DNA of 64,000 bases from Leucothrix pacifica (GTDB lineage Bacteria; Pseudomonadota; Gammaproteobacteria; Thiotrichales; Thiotrichaceae): NCBI RefSeq assembly GCF_003172875.1, contig NZ_QGKM01000005.1:2720-66719 (forward strand), given 5' to 3'. The position numbers and the translations under genes are program-made. The notes beneath the pieces are model-generated. The model was not told where the DNA came from and did not search any database. It saw nothing but the letters and a program-made list of their open reading frames with translations. Positions 19,723 to 33,200 of the stretch are shown piece by piece. Numbering within the stretch: position 1 is the stretch's first letter; the number at the start of each line of letters is the position of its first letter.

Positions 19723-20321
19723 GCTAACCACTCCTGAACTTTAGCTAGTGCAGCAGTTGTCATAAGAACTTTCTCATGACCAACCAAACTAACAGGGTTT
19801 AGAGAAGTCACATCCAGAGCTTCACAATGTGGGATATTGCGAGTTGACAGGTGAACATTCATATCATCAGCATCAGTAATAATTAGCACATCGTTACATG
19901 CCAATTCTGCTAATTTTGCGACCATCAGCTTTGTCTTTGGCTCTTCAATTGAAAAGTCATCAACTAAAACCAAACGATCCTGACGAACCAACTCAGAGAA
20001 AATAGAACGAATCGCAGCGCGATACATTTTCTTATTTAACTTCTTAGAGTAGTCACGTGGCTTTGCAGCAAATGTAACACCACCTTTACGCCAGATTGGA
20101 CCGCGAGAAGTACCAGCACGCGCACGTCCAGTACCTTTTTGACGCCATGGCTTAGCGCCACCGCCACTCACTTCTGAGCGAGTTTTTTGTGCCTTAGTCC
20201 CAGAACGGCCGCCAGCCATATAGGCTACTACCGCTTGGTGAACCAGTGTTTCATTGAAATCTTTAGCGAAGATCGCTTCATTGACTTCCAACGAACCACC
20301 ATTGGTGATTTGTAATTCCAT
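19719..20321 (-). CDS. rplD: 50S ribosomal protein L4
   Basis: 200 residues (E. coli 201). The extended loop [18 protein letters not shown], which reaches into the exit tunnel, is intact. In E. coli L4 also represses its own S10 operon through the leader before rpsJ. Here the only strong hairpin of the cluster start lies after rpsJ (see the terminator at 21016-21046), so any L4 control would act there. That is inference. Confidence 0.97.
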   Translation of the reverse strand: MELQITNGGSLEVNEAIFAKDFNETLVHQAVVAYMAGGRSGTKAQKTRSEVSGGGAKPWRQKGTGRARAGTSRGPIWRKGGVTFAAKPRDYSKKLNKKMYRAAIRSIFSELVRQDRLVLVDDFSIEEPKTKLMVAKLAELACNDVLIITDADDMNVHLSTRNIPHCEALDVTSLNPVSLVGHEKVLMTTAALAKVQEWLA

Positions 20322-20326
20322 CGTAA

Positions 20327-20956
20327 TTAACCCTTGACAGCTGGCTTGATTACAACACTTGAGCCTTTCGCCCCAGGTACTGCACCTTTAACCAGCAACA
20401 AATTTCTTTCAGCATCTACACGAACAACCTGAAGGTTTTGTGTAGTGTGATTTACAGAACCCATGTGACCTGACATTTTCTTACCTTTGAAAACGCGGCC
20501 AGGAGTCTGGTTTTGACCAATCGAACCCGGAGTACGGTGATTGATTGAGTTACCGTGAGTAGCGTCTTTACCAGCAAAGTTCCAGCGCTTTAGTACACCA
20601 GCAAAACCTTTACCTTTGGAAACACCAGTCACATCAATCATTTGACCGTCTTCGAATACATCTACAGAAATACTCGAGCCAAGCTCATATTCTGTAGGAT
20701 CGATTCTAACTTCACGTACTGCAGTACCTGCTTCAACACCCGCCTTCGCATAGTGACCAGCAAGTGCTTTATTAACACGTGAAGCCTTTTTTGTACCAGT
20801 TACTAACTGAACGGCATTGTAACCGTCAGTTTCAACTGTCTTAACCTGTGATACACGGTTAGGAGCAACTTCTAGAACTGTTACAGGTGTAGCAGAACCA
20901 TCTTCATTAAATACTCGAGTCATCCCAACTTTTTGACCCAGCAAACTGATTGCCAT
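20327..20956 (-). CDS. rplC: 50S ribosomal protein L3
   Basis: 209 residues, the E. coli length. Begins [20 protein letters not shown]. The loop [18 protein letters not shown] includes the Gln that PrmB methylates in E. coli. L3 starts 50S assembly and its loop reaches the peptidyl transferase centre. Start is preceded by AGAGAGGTGCCAC. First gene after the rpsJ-rplC terminator gap. Confidence 0.97.
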   Translation of the reverse strand: MAISLLGQKVGMTRVFNEDGSATPVTVLEVAPNRVSQVKTVETDGYNAVQLVTGTKKASRVNKALAGHYAKAGVEAGTAVREVRIDPTEYELGSSISVDVFEDGQMIDVTGVSKGKGFAGVLKRWNFAGKDATHGNSINHRTPGSIGQNQTPGRVFKGKKMSGHMGSVNHTTQNLQVVRVDAERNLLLVKGAVPGAKGSSVVIKPAVKG

Positions 20957-21015
20957 GTGGCACCTCTCTTAAAAAACGCCCACGATGAGCTATCTTCTAA
21001 ACATTATTTTGTTGG

Positions 21016-21046
21016 AAAAAATTGGCCCGACCAGAGGTCGAGCCAA
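21016..21046 (-). terminator. Strong intrinsic terminator or attenuator between rpsJ and rplC
   Basis: On the minus strand TTGGCTCGACC, loop TCT, GGTCGGGCCAA, then TTTTTT: an 11-bp stem with one G-U pair and six T. It would stop transcription that comes from tuf-rpsJ before the rplC gene. The gap 20957-21174 holds this hairpin and one possible promoter and no gene. Confidence 0.88.
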
Positions 21047-21057
21047 GAAAGCGCTGA

Positions 21058-21066
21058 ATTATGCCA
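21058..21066 (-). promoter_or_regulatory. Possible extended -10 promoter in the rpsJ-rplC gap
   Basis: TGG followed by CATAAT (TGn plus a five-of-six -10) on the minus strand. No good -35 box. The start would fall near 21050, a few bases before the terminator hairpin, so the hairpin would be at the 5' end of this RNA. Confidence 0.35.
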
Positions 21067-21174
21067 GAACCAAGAGCATTAATAAACAATAAAATTCACA
21101 TTTTTGTAGCACTAGAAAACCACTAGTTATTACCAAATATTTTGTTGCTTATTTCTACTCTAACTAGCAGTAAA

Positions 21175-21486
21175 TCAATTCAATTTGATCTGTACATCTA
21201 CACCAGCTGCAAGATCCAGCTTCATTAGTGCATCAACAGTTCTTTCTGTTGGATCAACAATATCCATCAGACGCTTATGTGTACGAATCTCGTATTGATC
21301 ACGCGCATCTTTATTTACGTGCGGAGAGATCAAAACAGTGAAACGCTCTTTGCGCGTTGGCAATGGGATCGGACCTTTAACACGAGCCCCTGTTCTTTTA
21401 GCAGTTTCAACAATTTCGCTAGCAGAACGATCGATTAATTTATGGTCGAACGCTTTTAAACGAATACGGATTCTTTGATTAGACAT
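21175..21486 (-). CDS. rpsJ: 30S ribosomal protein S10 / NusE
   Basis: 103 residues, as in E. coli. Segments [45 protein letters not shown]-type and [22 protein letters not shown] are present. It is a 30S head protein and, as NusE, binds NusB and NusG in antitermination. Here it follows tuf copy 1 by only five bases and is cut off from rplC by a terminator, so it seems to belong to the str transcript. Confidence 0.97.
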   Translation of the reverse strand: MSNQRIRIRLKAFDHKLIDRSASEIVETAKRTGARVKGPIPLPTRKERFTVLISPHVNKDARDQYEIRTHKRLMDIVDPTERTVDALMKLDLAAGVDVQIKLN

Positions 21487-21491
21487 AATTC

Positions 21492-22715
21492 TTACTCAAC
21501 AACCTTAGCTACAACGCCCGCACCAACGGTACGACCACCTTCTCGAATCGCAAAACGCAATCCTTCATCCATTGCGATCGGGTTAATCAAGGTAACAACC
21601 AACTTAACGTTATCACCCGGCATAACCATCTCAACACCCTCTGGCAACTCACAAGCACCTGTCACGTCAGTCGTACGGAAGTAGAACTGTGGACGGTAGT
21701 TAGAGAAGAAAGGAGTGTGACGACCACCCTCATCTTTTGACAGAACATAAACTTCTGCTTCGAACTTAGTGTGAGGCTTGATTGAAGCAGGCTTACAAAG
21801 CACCTGGCCACGCTCAACATCTTCACGCTTCGTACCACGAAGTAGAATACCTACGTTATCGCCTGCTTCTCCACGATCAAGAAGCTTACGGAACATTTCA
21901 ACACCAGTACATGTCGTCTTTTGAGTGTCGCGAATACCAACAATCTCAACTTCATCACCAACGTTAATCACACCACGCTCAATACGACCAGTTACTACTG
22001 TTCCACGACCTGAGATTGAGAACACGTCCTCAACCGGCATGATGAAATCACCTTCAACAGCACGCTCTGGCTGAGGAATGTGAGTATCAAGTGCATCAAC
22101 CAGCTTAACCACCGCAGAAACACCAAGACCATCAGCATCTTCGCCGTTCAGACCCATTAGCGCAGAACCAACTACGATTGGCGTATCATCACCAGGGAAC
22201 TCGTATGTATCCAGAAGATCACGAAGCTCCATCTCTACCAGCTCAACCATCTCGTTGTATTCTTCAGTACCGAATCCACCACAGTCTTCAGCAAGAAGAT
22301 CAGCTTTATTCAGGAATACAACAACGTATGGAACACCAACCTGACGTGACAACAAGATGTGCTCACGAGTCTGAGGCATAGGGCCATCAGTCGCACCACA
22401 AACCAGAATCGCACCATCCATCTGTGCAGCACCAGTAATCATGTTCTTTACGTAGTCAGCGTGACCCGGGCAGTCAACGTGCGCATAGTGACGAGTGTCT
22501 GACTCGTATTCTACGTGTGACGTAGAAATCGTTATACCACGTGCTTTTTCTTCAGGAGCATTATCGATTTCATCAAATGCTTTAACCGCGCCGCCCATCT
22601 TCTCTGCCATGACCTTAGTCAGTGCTGCAGTCAGCGTTGTTTTACCATGGTCAACGTGACCAATTGTGCCGACATTAACGTGCGGCTTTGAACGTACAAA
22701 AGTTTCTTTAGACAT
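21492..22715 (-). CDS. tuf: Elongation factor Tu, copy 1 (str operon)
   Basis: 407 residues. G1 GHVDHGKT, G3 DCPGH, G4 NKAD (136-139) are intact, as are domain II ([14 protein letters not shown]) and III ([18 protein letters not shown]). It delivers aminoacyl-tRNA to the ribosome. It is 13 residues longer than E. coli EF-Tu: ten extra after NKAD (about 141-150, DCGGFGT region) and three in the loop before the IPxPER segment. It differs from copy 2 at S9, D73, Q215 and K313. Between fusA and rpsJ. Confidence 0.98.
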   Translation of the reverse strand: MSKETFVRSKPHVNVGTIGHVDHGKTTLTAALTKVMAEKMGGAVKAFDEIDNAPEEKARGITISTSHVEYESDTRHYAHVDCPGHADYVKNMITGAAQMDGAILVCGATDGPMPQTREHILLSRQVGVPYVVVFLNKADLLAEDCGGFGTEEYNEMVELVEMELRDLLDTYEFPGDDTPIVVGSALMGLNGEDADGLGVSAVVKLVDALDTHIPQPERAVEGDFIMPVEDVFSISGRGTVVTGRIERGVINVGDEVEIVGIRDTQKTTCTGVEMFRKLLDRGEAGDNVGILLRGTKREDVERGQVLCKPASIKPHTKFEAEVYVLSKDEGGRHTPFFSNYRPQFYFRTTDVTGACELPEGVEMVMPGDNVKLVVTLINPIAMDEGLRFAIREGGRTVGAGVVAKVVE

Positions 22716-22734
22716 GACTATTCACCTATTCTCA

Positions 22735-24816
22735 TCACCGCACCTGCGTCTTTTTTGGCGCTAATGCGTATTTCGCAAACTCCATTGAGTAGCTGGCACG
22801 ACCTTGAGTTGCTGAACGCAAATCAGTGGCATAACCAAACATTTCACCCAACGGAACTTCCGCACGAATGATTTTCCCAGATGGCGAATCATCCATACCT
22901 TGAACGACACCACGTCGGCGATTTAAATCACCCATGACATCACCCATACTCTCTTCTGGTGTAACTATCTCAACCTTCATCACCGGCTCTAACAATGCCG
23001 GATCAGCCTGAAGCACACCTTCACGAACAGCCATCGAGCCCGCGACCTTAAACGATAACTCACTAGAGTCAACATCATGGAAGGAACCATCATAGAGTGT
23101 CACCTTGATATCCACACATGGATAACCTTCAAGCACTCCGTTTTCCAACTGCTCTTTGACACCCTGATCTACCGCCGAGATAAACTCCTTTGGAATCACC
23201 CCGCCTGTAATAGCATCAACAAACTCGTAGCCTGCACCCTCATCTTTGGGTTCAAGCTTCAACCAGACATGACCATACTGACCTTTTCCGCCAGACTGCC
23301 TGATAAATTTTCCTTCCGCATTGGCAGCTTTGCGGATGCACTCACGGTAAGAAACCTGAGGCGCCCCCACATTAGCATCAACGCTAAATTCTCTTTTCAT
23401 ACGGTCAACAATGATATCAAGGTGCAACTCACCCATACCTGATATGATTGTTTGACCACTTTCATCATCTGTATGTACACGAAATGATGGATCTTCCTGC
23501 GCTAACTTCGCTAGCGCAGAACTCATTTTATCTTGATCAACAGTTGTTCTGGGCTCAACGGCAACTGAGATTACCGGCTCCGGAAACTCCATGAGCTCAA
23601 GGGTAATTTTCTTATCAAGATCACACAGAGTATCACCTGTAATCACCTCTTTCAGACCTACTGCTGCAGCAATATCACCAGCCCTGACTTCCTGGATTTC
23701 TTCGCGCGAGTTAGAGTGCATTTGAAGGATTCTGCCTATGCGCTCTCGCTTACCTTTACGTGGATTAAAAATCACACTACCGGACTTCAACACTCCAGAG
23801 TAGACACGAAAGAAACAAAGTGAGCCTACAAACGGATCTGTTGCTATCTTAAATGCTAGTGCCGCAAAAGGCTCGTTATCGTCGGCACTTCGAAGCTCTC
23901 CACTGCCGGCACCATCATCAGTAACACCCTCAATAGCAGGGACATCTATGGGAGATGGCAGATAACTTACAACGCTATCAAGCACCGCTTGCACGCCTTT
24001 ATTCTTGAACGCAGAACCACACATTGCAGGCACAATCTCACCTGCTATTGTTCTTTTGCGCAAACCCTGCTGAATTTGTTCTGATGTCAACTCACCCCCT
24101 TCAAGATAAGCCTCCATCATTTCATCGTCAGATTCTGCCGCCGTTTCGACAAGTAGCTCACGATACTCGCTAGCCTGATCAGCCAATTCCGCCGGAATCT
24201 CTTCTTCGCGGTAAGTCAAACCCATATCCGCATCATTCCAATAAATGGCTTTCATGCGAACTAAGTCTATAACACCGGCAAACTCTTCCTCAGCACCAAT
24301 GGCTAACTGAAGAACAACCGGATTTGCACCCAACCGAGTCTTAATCTGATCTACAACACGCAAAAAATCCGCACCAGTGCGATCCATCTTATTGATGAAA
24401 GCAACTCGCGGAACGTTGTAGCGATCTGCTTGACGCCAGACTGTCTCAGACTGAGGCTCAACACCACCGACCGCACAAAACACAGCAACAGCACCATCCA
24501 ACACACGCAGTGACCGTTCAACTTCAATAGTGAAGTCAACGTGCCCGGGTGTATCTATGATATTGATTCTGTGCTGATCAAACTGCTTATCCATGCCGGA
24601 CCAGAAGCAAGTAGTTGCAGCAGAGGTGATCGTAATACCTCTTTCCTGCTCTTGCTCCATCCAGTCCATGGTTGCTGCGCCATCGTGCACCTCACCGATT
24701 TTGTGAGATACGCCAGTATAAAACAAAACACGCTCAGTGGTGGTTGTCTTACCAGCATCGATATGAGCCATAATACCGACATTACGATACTGTTCAACGG
24801 GAGTCACTCTGGACAC
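22735..24816 (-). CDS. fusA: Elongation factor G
   Basis: 693 residues (E. coli 704). G1 [13 protein letters not shown]3 DTPGHVDF, G4 NKMD, and the domain IV/V segments including GKGQYGHVW and the C-terminal YxMEFAKYA are present. It moves tRNA and mRNA through the ribosome and recycles it with RRF. Between rpsG and tuf copy 1 in the str operon, 19 bases before tuf. Confidence 0.98.
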   Translation of the reverse strand: MSRVTPVEQYRNVGIMAHIDAGKTTTTERVLFYTGVSHKIGEVHDGAATMDWMEQEQERGITITSAATTCFWSGMDKQFDQHRINIIDTPGHVDFTIEVERSLRVLDGAVAVFCAVGGVEPQSETVWRQADRYNVPRVAFINKMDRTGADFLRVVDQIKTRLGANPVVLQLAIGAEEEFAGVIDLVRMKAIYWNDADMGLTYREEEIPAELADQASEYRELLVETAAESDDEMMEAYLEGGELTSEQIQQGLRKRTIAGEIVPAMCGSAFKNKGVQAVLDSVVSYLPSPIDVPAIEGVTDDGAGSGELRSADDNEPFAALAFKIATDPFVGSLCFFRVYSGVLKSGSVIFNPRKGKRERIGRILQMHSNSREEIQEVRAGDIAAAVGLKEVITGDTLCDLDKKITLELMEFPEPVISVAVEPRTTVDQDKMSSALAKLAQEDPSFRVHTDDESGQTIISGMGELHLDIIVDRMKREFSVDANVGAPQVSYRECIRKAANAEGKFIRQSGGKGQYGHVWLKLEPKDEGAGYEFVDAITGGVIPKEFISAVDQGVKEQLENGVLEGYPCVDIKVTLYDGSFHDVDSSELSFKVAGSMAVREGVLQADPALLEPVMKVEIVTPEESMGDVMGDLNRRRGVVQGMDDSPSGKIIRAEVPLGEMFGYATDLRSATQGRASYSMEFAKYALAPKKTQVR

Positions 24817-24843
24817 AGCGATATTTCCTTTATCCTACTGCAC

Positions 24844-25314
24844 TTACCAGCGGAAGTGAGCAAACGCTTTGTTTGCTTCTGCCATGCGATGCGTATCTTC
24901 ACGCTTCTTAACCGCTGACCCACGCTTTTCAGATGCATCCATCAGTTCGCCAGCAAGCTTAAGTGCCATCGACTTCTCACCGCGCTTACGAGCAGCGTCA
25001 ACCAACCAACGCATACCAAGTGCATTCTGACGAGACGAACGAACTTCAACAGGGACCTGGTAAGTTGCACCACCCACACGTCTAGACTTAACCTCAACCG
25101 AAGGACGAACATTATCAAGTGCTTCTTCAAGAACCTGAACACCTTCAGTGCCTTTCTTAGCAGCAATCGCGTCTAGTGCACCATAAACAACGCTTTCAGC
25201 GATTGATTTCTTACCATCTTTCATGATGGTATTTACGAATTTTGCAAGCAACTCACTTCCGAATTTCGGATCTGGAAGGATAATACGCTTGGGGACTTCT
25301 CTTCTTCTAGGCAT
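24844..25314 (-). CDS. rpsG: 30S ribosomal protein S7
   Basis: 156 residues. Begins [20 protein letters not shown] and has [17 protein letters not shown] and [15 protein letters not shown] at the end. It starts assembly of the 30S head and contacts E-site tRNA; in E. coli it represses str translation from the rpsL-rpsG gap. The gap here is 31 bases. Confidence 0.97.
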   Translation of the reverse strand: MPRRREVPKRIILPDPKFGSELLAKFVNTIMKDGKKSIAESVVYGALDAIAAKKGTEGVQVLEEALDNVRPSVEVKSRRVGGATYQVPVEVRSSRQNALGMRWLVDAARKRGEKSMALKLAGELMDASEKRGSAVKKREDTHRMAEANKAFAHFRW

Positions 25315-25345
25315 GATCTATCTCTTTAACAATTCGTTGATTCAA

Positions 25346-25720
25346 TTAGCTCTTAGGACGCTTTGCGCCATACTTAGAACGAGCTTGCTTACGGTTTTGT
25401 ACACCCTGTGTGTCCAAGCTACCGCGAACAACGTGATAACGCACACCAGGTAAATCTTTAACACGACCACCACGAATCAGTACCACCGAGTGCTCCTGAA
25501 GGTTATGACCTTCACCACCGATATAACTACTTACTTCAAAGCCGTTAGTTAAACGTACACGAGCCACCTTACGAAGCGCAGAGTTTGGCTTCTTAGGGGT
25601 TGTTGTATATACACGCGTGCAAACACCACGCTTTTGAGGGCATGCTTCTAACGCCGGAACATTACTTTTTTCCGGTTTACGTGCACGTGGTTTACGAACC
25701 AACTGGTTAATCGTTGCCAT
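25346..25720 (-). CDS. rpsL: 30S ribosomal protein S12
   Basis: 124 residues from [12 protein letters not shown], the E. coli length; an eight-codon upstream extension is rejected, since the ATG at 25720 has AGGAG before it. K43/K44 ([12 protein letters not shown]) and K88 ([13 protein letters not shown]) are wild type, so a streptomycin-sensitive allele is expected. It sits at the decoding centre. First gene of the str operon, behind a near-consensus promoter. Confidence 0.97.
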   Translation of the reverse strand: MATINQLVRKPRARKPEKSNVPALEACPQKRGVCTRVYTTTPKKPNSALRKVARVRLTNGFEVSSYIGGEGHNLQEHSVVLIRGGRVKDLPGVRYHVVRGSLDTQGVQNRKQARSKYGAKRPKS

Positions 25721-25814
25721 TGAAAAAACTTCTCCTAATTTCAAAGGAACTTTGTTTCAACAGCAAAGCTCCACTAATACAATCGACCCTTAATAAGCCC
25801 ATTGAAGGCGCGAA

Positions 25815-25843
25815 ATTCTATGCTTCAAGCCGAACGCTGTCAA
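25815..25843 (-). promoter_or_regulatory. str operon promoter (rpsL)
   Basis: Minus strand TTGACA (25838-25843), 17-base spacer, TAGAAT (25815-25820). Full -35 match and five of six at -10. It lies 95 bases before rpsL in the rpoC-rpsL gap. Start expected near 25808, in a GC-rich TCGCGCC stretch. Confidence 0.85.
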
Positions 25844-25926
25844 GCTTGGAACATAGAATAGTTGGAGTTTTTCTCCATTCGCGTCAGTTAATTTACATAA
25901 CTCAGAAATCCAACAAATCCCTAAGC

Positions 25927-28900
25927 TTATTCATCAATCTCAATCGGTGTAACATCTATCTCGATCGGCTCAGCAGACGCGGTTGATTCAACATCAAACA
26001 CGACATCACCGGGAACTGGCATTGTGCCCAGACCCAAGTTAGACGCTAAACCTGTCTTTCCATTCTTCTTACGTTCAACATGATGAGCAAGACCAGTACC
26101 TGCAGGAATCAAACGACCTACAATGACGTTTTCTTTCAGACCACGTAAGTCATCAGCAGCACCACGAACCGCAGCCTCTGTCAGTACTCGTGTTGTCTCC
26201 TGGAACGACGCAGCAGAAATGAACGAGTCAGTAACCAATGATGCCTTAGTGATACCTAATAGTAAGCGATCAAACTTGGCGACCAACTTACCTTCTGCTT
26301 CCAGCTGGTCGTTAACTTCTTTAACCTGACTGTAATCCAGCTGCTCTCCCTTAAGGAATGGACTGTCACCAGAACCAGTGATCAACACCTTGCGCATCAT
26401 CTGGCGAGAGATAATCTCAACGTGTTTATCATTGATCTTTACACCCTGAAGGCGATAAACCTCCTGAATCTCTTTCACAAGATATTCAGCTAGTCTCGCA
26501 GGGCCAAGTAGTCGCAAGATATCGTGAGAACTAGGCTCACCACCTGCAATCATTTCACCCTTCTCAACCTTAGCACCCTCAAACACATCAAGGTTACGCC
26601 ACTTAGGGATCAGCACTTCATAGGTTTCACCGTCATCAGCTGTTAGCATCAGACGCTTCTTACCTTTAGTTTCCTTACCCCACGCAACGGTACCTGAGAT
26701 TTCAGCAAGGATCGCTGCATTCTTAGGTTTACGCGCTTCAAACAAGTCAGCAACCCGAGGCAGACCACCGGTGATATCACGAGTCTTTGAAGATTCTTGT
26801 GGCAAACGAGCAATAACATCACCAACCTGCACTGCTGCGCCATTGGACAAACCAATGATCGCACCACCCGCCAATGGGTACTGAACCGGGATACTACTAT
26901 TTTCAAAGAACATGCTTTCGCCATTCTCATCCAAGATACGAACCATTGGGTTCATATCCTTAGCACCTGCTCCACGACTTGCCGGATCGGTAATAACAGT
27001 TGAACTCAAGCCCGTCATTTCATCGATCTGTGTATTAATCGTTGCCCCATCCTGGAAGTCTACAAAGTCCAGTGTACCCGCAACTTCAGATACGATCGGA
27101 TGCGTATGCGGGTCCCAGTTAGCAACAATCTGACCGCGATCCACTTCATCACCTTCAGCAACGGTAATAACCGCACCGTAAACTACTTTATAACGCTCAC
27201 GCTCACGACCATGATCGTCTTCAACACTTAACTCACCGGAACGAGATACTGCAACTAAGTTGCCATCTTTATTCGTCACCGTTTTAACATTAGTCAGTCG
27301 AATCTTACCTGCAGATTTAACGGTAATATTACTGTCAGCAGCAGCTCGACTTGCCGCACCACCGATGTGGAACGTACGCATCGTCAACTGAGTACCTGGC
27401 TCACCAATCGACTGAGCAGCTACAACACCGACTGCCTCACCCTGATTAACCAGATGTCCACGACCAAGATCACGCCCATAACAATGAGCACAAACACCAT
27501 GATCAGCTTCACAGGTGATCGCAGAGCGTACTACAACCTCATCGACACCAAGATCGTCCAGACTGTTCGTCCAGTACTCATCCAACAGCGTATTTGCTGG
27601 GATAACAACTTCTTCCTTGGCGTTCTTCACATCAACAGCAGTGACGCGACCCAATACTCGCTGGCTCAATGGCTCAACCACATCACCACCATCGATGATT
27701 GGCTTCATCATCAGACCTTCAGAAGTACCACAGTCAACACTGGTTACTACCATGTCCTGTGCTACATCTACCAGACGACGTGTCAGATAACCCGAGTTAG
27801 CTGTCTTCAATGCAGTATCAGCAAGACCCTTACGAGCACCATGAGTTGAAATAAAGTACTGTAGTACGTTCAGTCCTTCACGGAAGTTAGAGGTGATCGG
27901 TGTTTCGATGATCGAACCATCTGGCTTAGCCATCAAACCACGCATACCCGCTAACTGACGAATCTGAGCGGCAGAACCACGAGCTCCGGAGTCCGCCATC
28001 ATGTATACCGAGTTGAAAGAGTCTTGCTCTTCCTCTTCACCTTTTGCATTGATCACAGTCTCTTTACCAAGACCGTCCATCATTGCCTTAGCAACCTGAT
28101 CATTGGTACGAGCCCAGATATCAACAACCTTATTGTAACGCTCACCCTGTGTTACCAAACCAGACGCATACTGATCCTGAATCTCTTTAACATCTTCCTC
28201 TGCACGAGCAAGAATCGTTTTCTTTGTTTCAGGAATTTCCATGTCATTTGCACAGAAAGACATACCAGCTTTCGTTGCGTAACGGTAACCGGTGTACATC
28301 AGCTGATCCGCAAAGATAACTGTCTCTTTCAAACCAACGGTACGATATGCTTCATTGATAAGGTTAGAAATAGACTTCTTCTTCAATACACGATTTAGCA
28401 AGTCAAAAGGCATTCCATCAGGCAGAACTGTCTGCAGAATCGCACGACCGACCGTTGTGTCGACAACACGCGTGCTGTGCTCTACATCACCACCCTCACT
28501 TAAGGCTGTATCGTTTATACGAACCTTAACTTTTGCATGAAGTGACGCCTGACCAGTCTCATAAGCGCGCAATGCCTCATCAGTGGAAGCAAACATCATG
28601 CCCTCACCTTTCGCATTGATGCTTTCACGACTCATATAGTACAAACCAAGAACGATATCCTGAGAAGGTACAATGATTGGCTCACCATTTGCAGGAGACA
28701 GCACGTTGTTTGTTGCCATCATCAATACACGCGCTTCAGTTTGTGCTTCGATAGACAATGGCACGTGTACCGCCATTTGGTCACCATCGAAGTCAGCATT
28801 GAATGCGCCACAGACTAATGGATGTAACTGAATCGCTTTACCTTCGATCAGCACCGGTTCAAACGCCTGAATACCCAAACGGTGAAGAGTTGGTGCACGG

Positions 28901-30171
28901 TTCAGCATAACAGGATGCTGACGAATGATATCCGCAAGAATATCCCAAACTTCTGATGTTTCGCGCTCAACTAATTTCTTAGCTGCTTTAACAGTCGTTG
29001 CAAGCCCTAGACGCTGCAGCTTACCGAAGATGAATGGCTTGAATAACTCAAGCGCCATCTTCTTTGGCAGACCACACTGATGCAAACGCAAAGTAGGACC
29101 AACCACGATTACAGAACGACCAGAGTAATCAACACGCTTACCAAGTAGGTTCTGACGGAAACGACCCTGCTTACCTTTGATCATATCTGCCAAAGATTTC
29201 AGAGGACGACGGTTAGAACCGGTAATTGCACGACCGCGACGGCCGTTATCTAACAATGCATCAACAGACTCCTGAAGCATACGCTTTTCATTGCGAACAA
29301 TGATATCCGGTGCATTCAGATCCAATAGACGACGTAGACGGTTATTACGATTAATAACACGACGGTACAAGTCATTCAGATCAGATGTTGCGAAACGACC
29401 ACCATCCAGTGGTACAAGCGGACGTAAATCAGGTGGCAGAACCGGTAGAATCGTCAGAATCATCCACTCCGGATTATTCTCAGACTCAAGGAATGACTCC
29501 ATCAACTTCAAACGCTTACCGATACGCTTAAGCTTAGTTTCGGAGTTAGTTGCCGCTGCTTCCTCACGCATTTGCGAGATAGAATCTTTAAGATCAACAG
29601 AACGCAACATTTGAAGTACTGCTTCAGCACCCATCCCTGCTTCGAATTCTTCACCGAACTCTTCAACAGCTTCTAAATAAGCCTCATCACTAAGCAACTG
29701 GCCACGCTCAAGTGTTGTCATTCCAGGCTCAACAACGACAAAGGCTTCAAAATACAATACACGCTCAATATCACGCAGCGTCATATCAAGAAACAAACCG
29801 ATACGTGACGGCAGTGACTTCAGGAACCAGATATGAGCAACCGGACATGCCAGCTCAATATGACCCATACGATCACGACGTACTTTAGTCTGAGTTACCT
29901 CAACACCACATTTTTCACATACAACACCACGATGCTTCAGGCGCTTATACTTACCACATAGACACTCATAATCCTTAACAGGACCAAAGATCTTAGCGCA
30001 GAACAGGCCATCACGTTCAGGCTTGAAAGTTCTGTAATTGATTGTTTCCGGCTTTTTTACTTCACCATACGACCAAGAGCGAATGATTTGCGGAGAGGCC
30101 AGACCGATTCGGATGCGGTCAAACTCTTCTGCTTCAGTCTGCTGCTTAAAGATATTTAATAGATCTTTCAT
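25927..30171 (-). CDS. rpoC: RNA polymerase beta' subunit
   Basis: 1414 residues (E. coli 1407). Zinc site 1 cysteines C70, C72, C85 and C88 align by position with E. coli. The catalytic Mg site NADFDGDQ is at about residues 457-464, and a second zinc site [15 protein letters not shown] lies in the C-terminal third. Trigger loop and bridge helix segments are intact. It starts 90 bases after rpoB and is followed by the str promoter. Confidence 0.99.
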   Translation of the reverse strand: MKDLLNIFKQQTEAEEFDRIRIGLASPQIIRSWSYGEVKKPETINYRTFKPERDGLFCAKIFGPVKDYECLCGKYKRLKHRGVVCEKCGVEVTQTKVRRDRMGHIELACPVAHIWFLKSLPSRIGLFLDMTLRDIERVLYFEAFVVVEPGMTTLERGQLLSDEAYLEAVEEFGEEFEAGMGAEAVLQMLRSVDLKDSISQMREEAAATNSETKLKRIGKRLKLMESFLESENNPEWMILTILPVLPPDLRPLVPLDGGRFATSDLNDLYRRVINRNNRLRRLLDLNAPDIIVRNEKRMLQESVDALLDNGRRGRAITGSNRRPLKSLADMIKGKQGRFRQNLLGKRVDYSGRSVIVVGPTLRLHQCGLPKKMALELFKPFIFGKLQRLGLATTVKAAKKLVERETSEVWDILADIIRQHPVMLNRAPTLHRLGIQAFEPVLIEGKAIQLHPLVCGAFNADFDGDQMAVHVPLSIEAQTEARVLMMATNNVLSPANGEPIIVPSQDIVLGLYYMSRESINAKGEGMMFASTDEALRAYETGQASLHAKVKVRINDTALSEGGDVEHSTRVVDTTVGRAILQTVLPDGMPFDLLNRVLKKKSISNLINEAYRTVGLKETVIFADQLMYTGYRYATKAGMSFCANDMEIPETKKTILARAEEDVKEIQDQYASGLVTQGERYNKVVDIWARTNDQVAKAMMDGLGKETVINAKGEEEEQDSFNSVYMMADSGARGSAAQIRQLAGMRGLMAKPDGSIIETPITSNFREGLNVLQYFISTHGARKGLADTALKTANSGYLTRRLVDVAQDMVVTSVDCGTSEGLMMKPIIDGGDVVEPLSQRVLGRVTAVDVKNAKEEVVIPANTLLDEYWTNSLDDLGVDEVVVRSAITCEADHGVCAHCYGRDLGRGHLVNQGEAVGVVAAQSIGEPGTQLTMRTFHIGGAASRAAADSNITVKSAGKIRLTNVKTVTNKDGNLVAVSRSGELSVEDDHGRERERYKVVYGAVITVAEGDEVDRGQIVANWDPHTHPIVSEVAGTLDFVDFQDGATINTQIDEMTGLSSTVITDPASRGAGAKDMNPMVRILDENGESMFFENSSIPVQYPLAGGAIIGLSNGAAVQVGDVIARLPQESSKTRDITGGLPRVADLFEARKPKNAAILAEISGTVAWGKETKGKKRLMLTADDGETYEVLIPKWRNLDVFEGAKVEKGEMIAGGEPSSHDILRLLGPARLAEYLVKEIQEVYRLQGVKINDKHVEIISRQMMRKVLITGSGDSPFLKGEQLDYSQVKEVNDQLEAEGKLVAKFDRLLLGITKASLVTDSFISAASFQETTRVLTEAAVRGAADDLRGLKENVIVGRLIPAGTGLAHHVERKKNGKTGLASNLGLGTMPVPGDVVFDVESTASAEPIEIDVTPIEIDE

Positions 30172-30261
30172 ATTAATCGCCTTAAATTCTGCTTTTACAT
30201 TGTTGCTACGTAATGGAACGGTGGCGAGGTGCTTATCACCTCACCACTTAAGACATCACTC

Positions 30262-33200
30262 TTAGTCACTCTCAAGCTCGATATGAATACCCAGCGAGCG
30301 AATTTCCTTCATCAGTACATTGAAGGACTCAGGCATACCTGCTTCCATACTCAAGTTACCATCAACAATGTTCTTATACATGCGGTTACGTCCCTGAACG
30401 TCATCCGACTTCACCGTCAACATTTCCTGCAAGGTGTATGCAGCACCGTAAGCTTCCAGTGCCCAAACCTCCATCTCACCGAAGCGCTGACCACCAAACA
30501 TGGCTTTACCACCCAGCGGCTGCTGCGTAACAAGACTGTAAGGTCCGGTCGAACGTGCGTGCATCTTATCGTCAACCAAGTGATTCAGCTTCAGCATGTG
30601 CATGTAACCGACGGTTACTTCACGCTCAAACGGATCACCGGTACGACCATCATGCAATTGAATCTGTCCAGTCTCAGGTAAATCAGCAAGTTTCAGCATT
30701 GCATGGATTTCTTTTTCAGAAGCACCATCAAATACTTGTGTCGCCATTGGTACACCGCGACGTAGATTATTAGCCATCTCCAACACTTCTGTGTCGTTCA
30801 TTTCAGCAATATCACCTGCACCCTGACTCGGATTACCACCAGTACCGTAAACTTCACTCAGGAATGCACGCAAATCATCAATCTGAGCTTTCGCATCAAC
30901 CATACGGCCGATTTTCTCACCCAAACCCTTTGCAGCCCAGCCTAAATGCGTCTCCAATACCTGACCGACGTTCATTCGAGACGGTACACCCAATGGGTTT
31001 AGTACGATATCGATCGGCTCACCGTTGGCCATATAAGGCATATCTTCAACAGGAACAATGCGTGAAACAACACCCTTGTTTCCATGACGACCCGCCATTT
31101 TGTCACCTGGTTGCATACGACGCTTAACCGCGACATATACCTTGATCATCTTCAATACACCAGGAGCAAGATCATCACCAGCAGTCAGTTTCTCTTTCTG
31201 CTTCTGAAGACGCTCTTCGTAGTACTTCTTCTGATCCAATAGCAATTGGTGCATTGCTTCAAGCTGCTCATTCACTTCTTCGTTACGCATGCGAAGTGCA
31301 AACCAGTCTTTACGCTCAAGCTCATCCAGATAAGTGCGAGTTACCTTACCGCCTGACTTGATATCACCGACGCCGCCGTCAGCAACCTTATTCAGAACCA
31401 ACTTAGCAACACGATCAAATAAATCTTCTTCAAATACGCGGAGCTCATCACGAAGGTCGTTACGAACTTTTGCTAACTCTGACTCATTGATCGACTTAGC
31501 TCGCTCATCCTTCTCAACACCATCACGAGTGAAGACACGAACATCAATAACCGTTCCGTACATACTGGTAGAAACACGTGATGAGGTATCTTTAACATCA
31601 GATGCCTTTTCACCAAAGATTGCACGCAGTAGCTTTTCCTCTGGAGTCAGCTGGGTCTCACCCTTTGGAGTGACTTTACCAACTAAGATATCACCAGGCT
31701 TTACTTCTGCACCGACATGTACGATTCCTGACTCATCAAGTTTAGACAACAAACCTTCACTAACGTTTGGAATATCGGCTGTAATCTCTTCAGGACCCAG
31801 CTTAGTATCACGCGCTAAACAAGTTATCTCTTCGATGTGAATCGATGTAAAACGATCTTCTTCAACAACACGCTCAGAGATAAGAATAGAATCCTCAAAG
31901 TTGTAACCATTCCAAGGCATGAAGGCAATCTTCATGTTTTGACCTAGCGCCAACTCACCCAAGTCAGTCGACGAACCGTCCGCCAACACATCACCACGAG
32001 CAATTACATCACCCACCTTAACAATTGGACGCTGATTCAGACAGGTATTCTGGTTCGAACGCGTGTACTTGATCAGGTTGTAGATATCAACACCACCACC
32101 CTGCGCTTCGTCATCATTTACACGAACCACAATACGAGCAGCATCTACCGCATCAACAATACCACCACGACGTGCAGATACCGTTGAACCGGAGTCAACC
32201 GCAACCACACGTTCCATACCAGTACCAGCTACCGGAGTCTCAGCACGCAGACATGGAACTGCCTGACGTTGCATGTTTGACCCCATCAGTGCGCGGTTAG
32301 CATCATCATGCTCAAGGAAAGGAATCAATGAAGCAGCAACCGATACGATCTGTTTTGGCGATACATCCATGTATTCAACATCTGACGCAGGTGACAGTGT
32401 GAATTCATTTTGATAGCGAGTTGAGATCATGTCTTTTACAAAGCGATTATCGTCATCCAACTCAGCATTCGCCTGTGCGATTACAAAGCGTGACTCTTCA
32501 ATCGCAGATAGATAATCGATCTGTGCAGTAGCAACACCATCAGTCACTTTTCGGTACGGCGTCTCAAGGAAACCATAATCATTAGTCTTTGCGAAAACAG
32601 CCAATGAGTTGATCAAACCGATGTTTGGTCCCTCAGGCGTTTCGATAGGACAAACACGTCCGTAGTGAGTTGGGTGTACGTCACGTACCTCAAAGCCCGC
32701 ACGCTCACGTGTCAAACCACCAGGGCCAAGTGCTGATATACGACGCTTGTGCGTTACTTCAGACAATGGATTGTTTTGATCCATGAACTGAGATAACTGA
32801 CTTGAACCGAAGAATTCTTTAACAGCAGCTGAAACAGGTTTAGCGTTTACCATATCCTGTGGCATCAGACCTTCGCTCTCAGCAACAGTCAAACGCTCTT
32901 TAACTGCACGCTCAACACGAACCAGACCGATTCGGAAGGCATTTTCTGCCATCTCACCAACACTTCGTACACGGCGATTACCAAGATGATCGATATCATC
33001 AATCACGCCATGACCATTGCGGATGTCGATCAGACACTTTAGTACATTAACGATATCTGAGTCTGCTTTACCGTCAGCCTTCAACTTATCGTACTGTTCA
33101 CCATACTTCTCGATCTGCTCTTTTGATAGTGCATCAGTGCGCGAACTTAAGTAACGCTTATCAAACAGAATTGACGGGCCAACTTCTTCTGAGTACTCAA

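Noticed and set aside
23077-23442. A 121-codon frame antisense to fusA
   Set aside because: Shadow of the conserved fusA gene with no recognisable protein features.
25863-25877. TGGAG/CTCCA hairpin after rpoC as an rpoC terminator
   Set aside because: Only five base pairs and no T-run on the minus strand; it is probably not a terminator.
27367-27849. A 160-codon open frame antisense to rpoC
   Set aside because: It lies fully inside conserved rpoC on the other strand and has no domain or plausible start signal; it is a shadow frame.
30229-30681. A 150-codon frame antisense to the rpoB 3' end
   Set aside because: Shadow frame across the rpoB-rpoC gap with no supporting signals.
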